A stretch of DNA of 64,000 bases from NCBI RefSeq assembly GCF_006376685.1, contig NZ_VEWL01000003.1, positions 186,001-250,000 on the forward strand, read 5' to 3'. The stretch is from Ochrobactrum teleogrylli (lineage in GTDB: Bacteria > Pseudomonadota > Alphaproteobacteria > Rhizobiales > Rhizobiaceae). This document shows positions 57,307-64,000 of this stretch, in pieces. The notes under the pieces are model-generated. The model saw nothing but the letters and a program-made list of their open reading frames with translations, was not told where the DNA came from and searched no databases. Both the position numbers and the translations under genes were made by a program. Each line of letters begins with the position of its first letter. Positions within the stretch are counted from its first letter, which is position 1.

Positions 57307-59640
57307 ATGGCATCGCGAGACGACAGGAACGGACGCATCGACCCTTCTTTCGGCAAAGAAGAGAAGAGGACTGACGAGGACGATTTCCGTGTCGATGAGG
57401 AGGAGCGTATGGCGCGCTCGCAGCAACGCAAACGGACCCCGTCCCGGGATCGCGAACCGCGTGCAGCACGCCGCGGCAAGGCGAAGCAGCGCGGCTTCTT
57501 CGGCTTTCTGCGCCGCGCGATCTACTGGTGCTTCGTGCTCGGCCTGTGGGGCGGTATCGGCCTTGCCGGTGTGCTCGTCTATTTTGCAGCCAAGATGCCG
57601 CCGACGACGGATTGGGAAATCCCCGACCGTCCGCCCAACGTGCGGATTGTCGATGTGAGCGGAAAGCTGATTGCCAATCGCGGCACCACCGGCGGCGAGG
57701 CTGTGGGTCTGCATGAAATGTCGGCCTTCATTCCAAAGGCGGTTGTCGCCATCGAAGACCGGCGTTTCTTTTCGCATTTCGGCATCGACCCGATCGGCCT
57801 TGCCCGCGCAATCGTGACCAATGTTGTTTCAGGCCGCGCCGTGCAGGGCGGTTCGACGCTGACACAGCAGCTCGCCAAAAACCTGTTCCTGTCACCTGAC
57901 CGCACGCTGGAACGCAAGGTACAGGAAGTGATGCTCGCCGTATGGCTCGAGCATAAATACACCAAGGAACAGATTCTGGAGATGTATCTGAACCGGGTCT
58001 ATCTCGGTTCGGGCGCGTATGGCGTCGACGCGGCTTCGCGGCGCTATTTCAACAAGTCGGCCAAGGATGTGAACCTGATGGAAGCCGCCACGCTGGCTGG
58101 CCTTCTCAAAGCCCCGTCCCGCCTGTCGCCCGCCCGCGATCCGGAAGCCGCCGCCGCCCGCGCCAAGCTGGTGCTGGGTGCCATGCGCGAAGAAGGCATG
58201 ATCGACGACAGGCAACTGGCGATCGCCGAAAGCGAACCGCCGACCCGTGCGCCATCCTTCTGGCAGGGTTCGGAAAACTATGTCGCCGACAAGGTCGTGT
58301 CGGCATTGCCGGCCCTGATCGGCGAGGCGAAGACCGATATCACGGTGGAAACGACCATCGATCTCGGCCTGCAATCGGCAGGCGAAGAGGCGATCAAGGA
58401 CCAGATTTCCCAAAGCGGCAAGAAAATGAATGTGAGCCAGGGTGCTCTCGTTTCCATCGACGGCACCGGCGCGGTGCGCGCCATGGTCGGTGGCGTCGAT
58501 TATGCCGCCAGCCAGTTTGACCGCGTGACCGATGCGCGCCGTCAGCCTGCATCCTCCTTCAAGCCGTTCGTCTATCTTTCGGCGCTGGAACAGGGCCGCA
58601 CACCGGATTCGGTGCGCAACGATGCGCCGGTGCGCATCGGCAAGTGGACTCCCAGCAACGACAACGGCAAATATATGGGCGAAGTGACGCTGGCGACCGC
58701 GCTGTCGCACTCGCTCAACTCGGTTTCCGCCCAGCTTGTGATGGAAGTCGGCCCGCAGACCGTGGTGGATACCGCGCACCGTCTTGGCGTGCAATCGAAG
58801 CTTGAGCCCAACGCTTCGCTGGCGCTTGGCACCTCGGAAGTGACCCTTCTCGAACTGGCCGATGCCTATGTGCCTTTTGCCAATGGCGGCTATCGCGCGC
58901 CGGTCTATTTCATCACCAAGGTGACGGATGCCGATGGCAAGGTGCTTTACCAGAAAGATGACGCGATTGGCCCGCGTGTCATCGACGAGCGCAATGTCGG
59001 CATGATGAACGCCATGTTGCGGCGCACCGTCGAGGACGGTACGGCGCGCAAGGCGGCCTTTGGCGGCTGGCCCGCAGCGGGGAAAACCGGCACCAGCCAG
59101 AATTTCCGCGACGCATGGTTCGTCGGCTACACATCCAATCTCACCACTGGCGTCTGGTTCGGCAATGACGATGGCAAGGGCATGAAGCGCGTCTTCGGCT
59201 CGACCTTGCCCGTTGCCGCCTGGAAAAGCTTTATGCAGGAAGCGCACAAGGGCGTGCCCATCTCCGAACTGCCCGGCCATTACGACATCCAGAATGTCGT
59301 TCCCGGCGGCAGCGACGGCATGGACCCGAATGCGCCTTACGATCCCAACATGATGCCACAGAGCGGCTATGGCGATCAGCCGATGGCTGGAAATGGCGAC
59401 GATGGTTACTGGCCGCCAGCGCCGGAAACCACCACGCGCAACGACATCCAGCAGGCTGCACCGGAAGGCGCTTATCCTGTGAATGCGCCGGGGCCGCAGG
59501 GCAACGCATCCGGCGGGTATAACGACACCTACCGCCCGATGCCACCCGGCGAGGTCGGCGGCCAGCCGGTTCAGCAGCCGCAGCGACGGCAGGGTGGCTC
59601 CACCACGTTGCTTGACATCATCATGGGCAATTCGCAGTAG
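57307..59640 (+). CDS. class A penicillin-binding protein (PBP1A family, GT51-transpeptidase)
   Basis: A bifunctional peptidoglycan synthase: glycan polymerisation and 4-3 cross-linking. The 777-residue protein has a basic cytoplasmic tail of about 65 residues and one membrane helix (about 66-95, WCFVLGLWGGIGLAGVLVYF). The GT51 domain follows, with catalytic Glu in VAIEDRRFFSHFGID, GGSTLTQQLAKNL and RKVQEVMLAVWLE. The transpeptidase has S-x-x-K in SSFKPFVYL, SLN in SHSLNSV, and KTGTS. A Pro/Gly/Gln-rich tail (about 640-760) ends the protein. It appears monocistronic. PBP1C is unlikely because the BiPBP C-terminal domain is missing. AGG precedes the ATG. Confidence 0.92.
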   Translation: MASRDDRNGRIDPSFGKEEKRTDEDDFRVDEEERMARSQQRKRTPSRDREPRAARRGKAKQRGFFGFLRRAIYWCFVLGLWGGIGLAGVLVYFAAKMPPTTDWEIPDRPPNVRIVDVSGKLIANRGTTGGEAVGLHEMSAFIPKAVVAIEDRRFFSHFGIDPIGLARAIVTNVVSGRAVQGGSTLTQQLAKNLFLSPDRTLERKVQEVMLAVWLEHKYTKEQILEMYLNRVYLGSGAYGVDAASRRYFNKSAKDVNLMEAATLAGLLKAPSRLSPARDPEAAAARAKLVLGAMREEGMIDDRQLAIAESEPPTRAPSFWQGSENYVADKVVSALPALIGEAKTDITVETTIDLGLQSAGEEAIKDQISQSGKKMNVSQGALVSIDGTGAVRAMVGGVDYAASQFDRVTDARRQPASSFKPFVYLSALEQGRTPDSVRNDAPVRIGKWTPSNDNGKYMGEVTLATALSHSLNSVSAQLVMEVGPQTVVDTAHRLGVQSKLEPNASLALGTSEVTLLELADAYVPFANGGYRAPVYFITKVTDADGKVLYQKDDAIGPRVIDERNVGMMNAMLRRTVEDGTARKAAFGGWPAAGKTGTSQNFRDAWFVGYTSNLTTGVWFGNDDGKGMKRVFGSTLPVAAWKSFMQEAHKGVPISELPGHYDIQNVVPGGSDGMDPNAPYDPNMMPQSGYGDQPMAGNGDDGYWPPAPETTTRNDIQQAAPEGAYPVNAPGPQGNASGGYNDTYRPMPPGEVGGQPVQQPQRRQGGSTTLLDIIMGNSQ

Positions 59641-59781
59641 AGATTTGCAAGAAATGCAGGAGTGGATGACAGTCCGCTCCCGCAGTCGCGATCAAGTGAA
59701 GCACCTTCTGCACGCAATTGCTAATTCCCCTCGAAATCTTGAGCGGCATGGTCTATTCAAGATTTGAGAGCGAGGTTTTCC

Positions 59782-60573
59782 ATGACCCAAATGACCAAAA
59801 CAGACGCGTCCCCATCTGAAACCCCGAAGGTTGACGAAGAGCGCAAGACACTGGTTCTGACCGGCGCCAGCCGCGGTATCGGCCATGCGACCGTCAAGCG
59901 TTTTTCGCGTGCAGGCTGGCGCGTGATTACCTGCTCGCGGCAGGATTTTTCCGATAATTGCCCATGGCCCGCCGGACCGGAAGACCATATCAAGGTCGAT
60001 CTGGCCGATCAGGAAGACGTCGGCAAGGCGATTGCCGAAATCCGCCGTCGCCTTGAAGCCAATGGCAGCAAGCTGCATGCGCTCGTCAACAATGCAGGCA
60101 TTTCGCCGAAAGCACAGGGCGGACGCCGCCTGAATTCGATTGAAACGCCGATGGCCGTGTGGCGCGACGTGTTTCAGGTCAATTTCATGGCCCCGATCAT
60201 GCTGGCGCGTGGCCTGTTCAAGGAACTGGAAGCCGCACAGGGTTCGGTCGTCAATGTGACCTCCATTGCAGGCAGCCGTGTTCACCCCTTTGCAGGCACC
60301 GCTTATGCCACGTCGAAAGCAGCGCTTTCCTCGCTGACCCGCGAAATGGCCTCGGATTTCGGCCCCTACGGCATCCGCGTCAACGCCATTGCGCCGGGCG
60401 AAATCGACACGGCGATCCTGTCGCCGGGCACAGAAAAGCTGGTGGAACAATTGCCCATGCGCCGCCTTGGCAAAACCTCGGAAGTCGCGGAAACCATCTA
60501 CTTCCTGTGCACTGAAGCTTCATCCTATGTCACGGGATCGGAAATCCATATCAATGGCGGCCAGCACGTCTAA
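59782..60573 (+). CDS. SDR family oxidoreductase
   Basis: A classical short-chain dehydrogenase/reductase; the substrate is unknown. From ATG 59782 (GAGG upstream) it is 263 residues, with the cofactor motif TGASRGIGHATV, NNAGIS, and the catalytic Tyr-x3-Lys in TAYATSKAALS with a Ser in NVTSIAGS. NAD(H) versus NADP(H) cannot be fixed; the basic HATVKRFSRAG region leaves NADPH possible. An Asn-rich, acidic N-terminal extension of about 25 residues precedes the fold. It is followed by the sugar kinase after 90 bp and may be co-transcribed, but no pathway is evident. Confidence 0.88.
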   Translation: MTQMTKTDASPSETPKVDEERKTLVLTGASRGIGHATVKRFSRAGWRVITCSRQDFSDNCPWPAGPEDHIKVDLADQEDVGKAIAEIRRRLEANGSKLHALVNNAGISPKAQGGRRLNSIETPMAVWRDVFQVNFMAPIMLARGLFKELEAAQGSVVNVTSIAGSRVHPFAGTAYATSKAALSSLTREMASDFGPYGIRVNAIAPGEIDTAILSPGTEKLVEQLPMRRLGKTSEVAETIYFLCTEASSYVTGSEIHINGGQHV

Positions 60574-60663
60574 CAAATGCAAAGCGCGGCTGTTGAAAAA
60601 CACTGCGCTTTTTGTTTAGCTGCCTTCAATCGATTTAAAACCCAATTCAACAGAAACCGAGCC

Positions 60664-61590
60664 ATGATCCTTTGTTGCGGTGAAGCCTTGATCGACATGC
60701 TGCCACGCGAAGCCGCGACCGGCGAAACGGCCTTCGTGCCTTTTGCGGGCGGTTCGGTTTTCAACTCGGCCATAGCGCTTGGGCGACTTGGCGTGCCGAC
60801 AGGTTTCTTCTCCGGCATTTCCTCGGATTTCTTCGGCGAAGTGCTGCGTGACACGCTGGCGCGCTCCAATGTCGATTATTCCTTTGCCGCCATTTCGGAT
60901 CGCCCGACGACGCTTGCCTTCGTCCGCCTCGTGGACGGTCAGGCGCGCTATGCTTTCTACGACGAGAATACGGCTGGCCGCATGCTTTCCGAAAGCGACA
61001 TGCCTTTCGTGGATGAAAGCATGGACGCGATGCTGTTTGGCTGCATCAGCCTGATTTCCGAGCCATGCGGCAGCGTCTATGAAGCGCTGATGACCCGCGA
61101 AGCTAAAAAGCGGGTCATGTTCCTCGATCCCAATATCCGCGCCGGTTTCATCACCGACCGCGAGAAGCATCTGGCGCGCATGAAACGCATGATCGCGCTG
61201 GCCGATATCGTGAAACTGTCCGACGAAGACCTCAACTGGTTCGGCGAACATGGCAGCCATGACGAAATCGCCGCCGAGTGGCTGAAGCTCGGGCCAAAGC
61301 TGATCGTCATCACCAAGGGCGCCCATGGCGCCGATGCCTATACGGCCCATGCAACGGTGCGTGTGCCGGGCGTCAAAGTTGATGTCGTGGACACGGTTGG
61401 CGCGGGCGATACGGTCAATGCGGGCATTCTGGTCAGCCTGCACAATCAGGGCTTGCTCAACAAGGCGGCCATCGCAAATCTGAACGACGACCAGATTCAC
61501 GCCTCCGTCGCGCTCGGCGTCCGGGCTGCTGCCGTCACCGTTTCCCGCGCGGGCGCAAACCCGCCATGGGCCGCAGAAATGCGCGATTGA
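60664..61590 (+). CDS. PfkB family carbohydrate kinase (fructokinase-like)
   Basis: An ATP-dependent sugar kinase of the ribokinase fold. The 308-residue protein has the N-terminal GEALIDMLPRE and AGGSVFNSAIALGRLG motif (sugar binding) and the C-terminal DTVGAGDTVNAGILVSL anion hole with the catalytic Asp. FLDPNIRAGFI lies between. The overall pattern fits fructokinases of alphaproteobacteria, but ribokinase or KDG kinase cannot be excluded without structure or genetics. An in-frame start at 60577 exists, but the ATG at 60664 opens the conserved fold. No terminator separates it from the SDR gene. Confidence 0.88.
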   Translation: MILCCGEALIDMLPREAATGETAFVPFAGGSVFNSAIALGRLGVPTGFFSGISSDFFGEVLRDTLARSNVDYSFAAISDRPTTLAFVRLVDGQARYAFYDENTAGRMLSESDMPFVDESMDAMLFGCISLISEPCGSVYEALMTREAKKRVMFLDPNIRAGFITDREKHLARMKRMIALADIVKLSDEDLNWFGEHGSHDEIAAEWLKLGPKLIVITKGAHGADAYTAHATVRVPGVKVDVVDTVGAGDTVNAGILVSLHNQGLLNKAAIANLNDDQIHASVALGVRAAAVTVSRAGANPPWAAEMRD

Positions 61591-61687
61591 TTCCGTCATC
61601 TACAGATAAGACAGCGCCTTCTAACCTACGCCATTGACCCGACTCAATTCCCGCCTTCTATAGGGAGTGGGTGGGAGAGAATCGAAT

Positions 61688-62536
61688 ATGGCGAAGGACA
61701 ATTCAGTGGACGTCTTGCGCATCGCAGCCTTCTCACAAGGCAATCAGGGCGGCAACCCAGCAGGTGTGCTGATTGCGGACCGCCTCCCCTCTCCAGAGGA
61801 AATGCAGAAAATCGCCAAGGAGGTGGGCTTTTCTGAAACGGCTTTCGCCGCGCCGGACGGCGAAAGCTGGCGCGTGCGTTATTTCGCACCAGAAATGGAA
61901 GTGCCGTTCTGCGGCCATGCCACCATTGCGCTCGGTGCAGCGCTGGCCATGCGCATGGGCGACGGACATTTCAACCTGAAGCTCAATAACAGCACCATCA
62001 GCGTGGACGGTCACAAGGAAGGCGAGTTGTTCGCCGCCAGCCTGCAATCGCCGCCGACGCGCAACCGTGCCGCCGCAGAGGTTGAGGTGGAGCAGGCACT
62101 CTCGCTGTTCAGCTACGACAAGGACGATCTCGCGCCGGGCATTCCGCCGGCGCTGATCCATGCGGGCGCGGACCATATCCTGTTGCCGCTGCGCTCACGC
62201 GAGAAGCTTGCTTCGATGCATTATGATCTGGCGCGTGGCCGTGTAATGATGAAGCGGCAGGGTTGGACGACCATCCTGCTGATCCATTCGGAAACGCCGC
62301 AACGCTTCCATAGCCGCAACCCGTTTGCCGCTGGTGGCGTCTATGAAGACCCGGCGACGGGCGCTTCCACGGCGGCCTTTGCCGCCTATCTGCGCGATAT
62401 CGGCTGGCCGCATGGCGGCGAGATCGAAGTGTTTCAGGGCGAGGATATGGGCAGTCCGTCGCATCTTCGCGCCCAGATCGGCACGGAACGCGGCGGATCA
62501 ATCCGCCTTTCCGGCACAGCACGGCTGATGGAATAG
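61688..62536 (+). CDS. PhzF family epimerase/isomerase-like protein
   Basis: A diaminopimelate-epimerase-fold protein; family members include phenazine PhzF isomerase and many of unknown function. The 282-residue protein has the first-domain motifs GNPAGVLIAD and GFSETAFAA (catalytic-type Glu) and the second-half FCGHATIALGAAL and EDPATGASTAAFAAYL, arranged as in PhzF. Ochrobactrum and Brucella make no phenazine, so this is likely a housekeeping paralogue. GGGAGAG lies before the ATG. The 3' end is followed by a palindromic repeat that nearly fills the gap to pncB. Confidence 0.88.
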   Translation: MAKDNSVDVLRIAAFSQGNQGGNPAGVLIADRLPSPEEMQKIAKEVGFSETAFAAPDGESWRVRYFAPEMEVPFCGHATIALGAALAMRMGDGHFNLKLNNSTISVDGHKEGELFAASLQSPPTRNRAAAEVEVEQALSLFSYDKDDLAPGIPPALIHAGADHILLPLRSREKLASMHYDLARGRVMMKRQGWTTILLIHSETPQRFHSRNPFAAGGVYEDPATGASTAAFAAYLRDIGWPHGGEIEVFQGEDMGSPSHLRAQIGTERGGSIRLSGTARLME

Positions 62537-62554
62537 CGGTAAAACGCGGCTCGT

Positions 62555-62700
62555 AACGTCAGTGGAGATTCGGCGTTATGGTGAGACGAAAATGCCGTTC
62601 TTCGAGAACCGGCGCGCAGCGTACTTAAAGGTACGTGAGCACCGGAAGCGCAGAAGAGCGGTATTTGCAGGCCACCAGAACCCGAATATCCGCTGACGTT
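62555..62700. repeat. Bru-RS-like palindromic repeat, copy C
   Basis: AACGTCAG-T-GGA-G-ATTCGG (62555-62573) is inverted at CCGAAT-A-TCC-G-CTGACGTT (62682-62700), 17 of 19 matches. The core CGTACTTAAAGGTACGTGAG recurs, with small changes, in copy A. It ends on the pncB stop codon (TAA, 62700-62702). Confidence 0.78.
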
Positions 62701-64000
62701 TAAACTCTGACGAGCTGCTCCACTCTTTCCTCATTGCCGAAGAATTTGAGATAACGCGCCACTTCCTTCGGGTCGCCCGTCGCTTTCTGCGGATTGTCGG
62801 AAAGCTTGACCGCCGGATGACCATTGGCATCCGTGACCTTACAGACCAGCGAAATGGCATTCAGCCCTTCGATGTTCTTCGGCGCGCAACCCATGAAATC
62901 ATTGGTGAGGTTTGTGCCCCAACCGAAGCTCATGCGCACACGGCCTTCGAAATGGCGATAGGTGTCTTCGATCGTATCGACATCGAGCGCATCGGAGAAA
63001 ATGAGCAGCTTTTCACGCGGGTCCTTGCCGCGCGATTTCCACCATTCGATAATGCGTTCGCCGCCTTCGACGGGCGGGGCGCTGTCGGGACGAAAACCCG
63101 TCCAGTCGGCAACCCAGTCCGGCGCATTGCGCAGAAAGGCCGCCGTGCCGAAGGCATCCGGCAGGACGATCAGCAGATTGCCGCCATAGTAACGGTTCCA
63201 GTCCTGCAACACGCGATAGGGCGCGCTGCGCAGCTCTTCATCCGTCTTGGCGAGCGCGGCCAGCACCATCGGCAATTCATGCGCGTTGGTGCCGAGCGCT
63301 TCAAGGTCGGTATCCATCGCCAGAAGCACGTTGCTGGTGCCGGTAAAGGAATCGCCGATGCCCTCCTTCAGCGCCTCCACGCACCAGCGCTGCCACAGGA
63401 ACGAATGTCGACGGCGGGTGCCGAAATCGGAAATCTTCAGATCCGGCAGCAGGCGCAGCCGTTCCACCTTGCTCCACATCTTCGCTTTGGCGCGGGCATA
63501 GAGCACATCGAGCGAAAACGGCCCGAGGTTCTTCATCGCCGCGCGCGAACGCAGTTCGTTGATGATGGCAAGCGCCGGAATTTCCCACATCGATGTGTGA
63601 GACCACGGCCCGTGGAAATGCAGCTCGTACTGCCCGTCCTTGCGACGAAGCTCATATTCCGGCAGCTGGAAATCATGCAGCCATGCCAGGAATTCCGGCT
63701 GGAAAATCTGCTTGCGGCCATAGAAGGTGTTACCCGCCAGCCAGATCATTTCCTTTTTGGAGAAGCGCAGCGTGCGCGCATGATCAAGCTGCGCGCGCAG
63801 CTCGCCTTCTTCGATCTCGTCGGCGAGGCGCACAGAGGTCGTGCGATTGATGAGCGAGAAGGTCGCGTCCACCTTGGGATAGAGGCCCCAGATCATCTGG
63901 AGCATCAGAAGCTTGTAGAAATCCGTATCCAGCAGGCTGCGGATAATAGGATCGAGCTTCCAGGCATGGTTATAGACGCGGCGCGCGATATCAGTTCTGG
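62700..64000 (-). CDS. pncB: nicotinate phosphoribosyltransferase, start cut by window edge
   Basis: It makes nicotinate mononucleotide from nicotinate and PRPP, the entry to NAD salvage. The frame is open from 64000 down to TAA at 62700 (433 codons) and the edge sequence [18 protein letters not shown] shows that only two or three N-terminal residues are missing. An internal ATG at 63905 is not the true start. Motifs include [25 protein letters not shown] with the autophosphorylated His region, [27 protein letters not shown], and the PRPP-binding end SDALDVDTI and [11 protein letters not shown]. The 3' end touches a Bru-RS-like repeat. Family assignment is secure. Confidence 0.95.
   Translation of the reverse strand, partial: RTDIARRVYNHAWKLDPIIRSLLDTDFYKLLMLQMIWGLYPKVDATFSLINRTTSVRLADEIEEGELRAQLDHARTLRFSKKEMIWLAGNTFYGRKQIFQPEFLAWLHDFQLPEYELRRKDGQYELHFHGPWSHTSMWEIPALAIINELRSRAAMKNLGPFSLDVLYARAKAKMWSKVERLRLLPDLKISDFGTRRRHSFLWQRWCVEALKEGIGDSFTGTSNVLLAMDTDLEALGTNAHELPMVLAALAKTDEELRSAPYRVLQDWNRYYGGNLLIVLPDAFGTAAFLRNAPDWVADWTGFRPDSAPPVEGGERIIEWWKSRGKDPREKLLIFSDALDVDTIEDTYRHFEGRVRMSFGWGTNLTNDFMGCAPKNIEGLNAISLVCKVTDANGHPAVKLSDNPQKATGDPKEVARYLKFFGNEERVEQLVRV

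Noticed and set aside
61688-62536. PhzF as evidence of phenazine synthesis.
   Set aside because: No other phz genes are present; PhzF-fold proteins are widespread housekeeping paralogues.

Overview
The window is a stretch of alphaproteobacterial chromosome, very probably from Brucellaceae (Brucella or Ochrobactrum). The evidence is the gene order (ibpA-like/DUF1150, lptC-lptA-lptB/rpoN/hpf/ptsN, mutS|maeB-glnD-murJ-trpS-usp-nfu, prrB-prrA), an ornithine-lipid acyltransferase (OlsB), an Omp25/Omp31-type porin, and palindromic intergenic repeats of the kind common in this family. Small AT-rich accessory genes between the core genes suggest an environmental Ochrobactrum-type strain rather than a classical Brucella, but this is inference. 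No tRNA, rRNA, insertion sequence, prophage, CRISPR array or replication origin was recognised.

Layout. 1-2.2 kb: the 5' part of nth, a DUF2244 membrane protein, and an Hsp20-DUF1150 operon with a heat-shock promoter and a ROSE-like RNA thermometer. 2.2-2.9 kb: an AT-rich islet with two small secreted four-cysteine proteins and a broken third copy. 3.2-9.3 kb (minus strand): ptsN, hpf, rpoN and the LPS-transport genes lptB-lptA-lptC. 9.8-15.4 kb (plus): sppA-ihfB-lapA, two RNA methyltransferase-like genes with lspA, and olsB. 15.6 kb: a second AT-rich islet with one secreted protein. 16-28.4 kb: mutS (minus), then maeB, glnD, murJ, trpS, usp, nfu (plus). 28.6-34 kb: a lipoprotein L,D-transpeptidase, mmcB, an MFS permease and the PrrB/PrrA redox two-component system. 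34-44.1 kb: hrpB, a GH20 hexosaminidase, a GNAT enzyme, a glutathione-dependent formaldehyde cluster (frmR, frmA, GNAT, DUF1345, frmB) and a cytochrome P450. 44.4-54.4 kb: gyrB, an Omp25-like protein, a membrane acyltransferase, RNase D, an M20 dipeptidase and polA. 54.5 kb: a third AT-rich islet coding for a secreted barnase-like (N1/T1 family) ribonuclease. 55-64 kb: a DEAD-box helicase, a class A PBP, an SDR, a PfkB sugar kinase, a PhzF protein and pncB, which is cut by the window edge.

How the genes work together. rpoN, ptsN and glnD are three nitrogen-regulation genes within 20 kb. lptABC, sppA, lspA, murJ, the L,D-transpeptidase and the PBP form a broad envelope-building set. frmR-frmA-frmB oxidise formaldehyde through glutathione to formate under FrmR control. 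prrBA senses redox state.

Most of the window is conserved core genome and I found no clear multi-gene undescribed system. The least explained items are the small secreted proteins in the three AT-rich islets (a CX7C/CX7C family with a decaying copy, an unknown 125-residue protein, and a guanyl-specific-type RNase without an adjacent inhibitor), a nested pair of palindromic repeats at 27.56-27.75 kb, the ROSE-like leader, and several unexplained inverted repeats.
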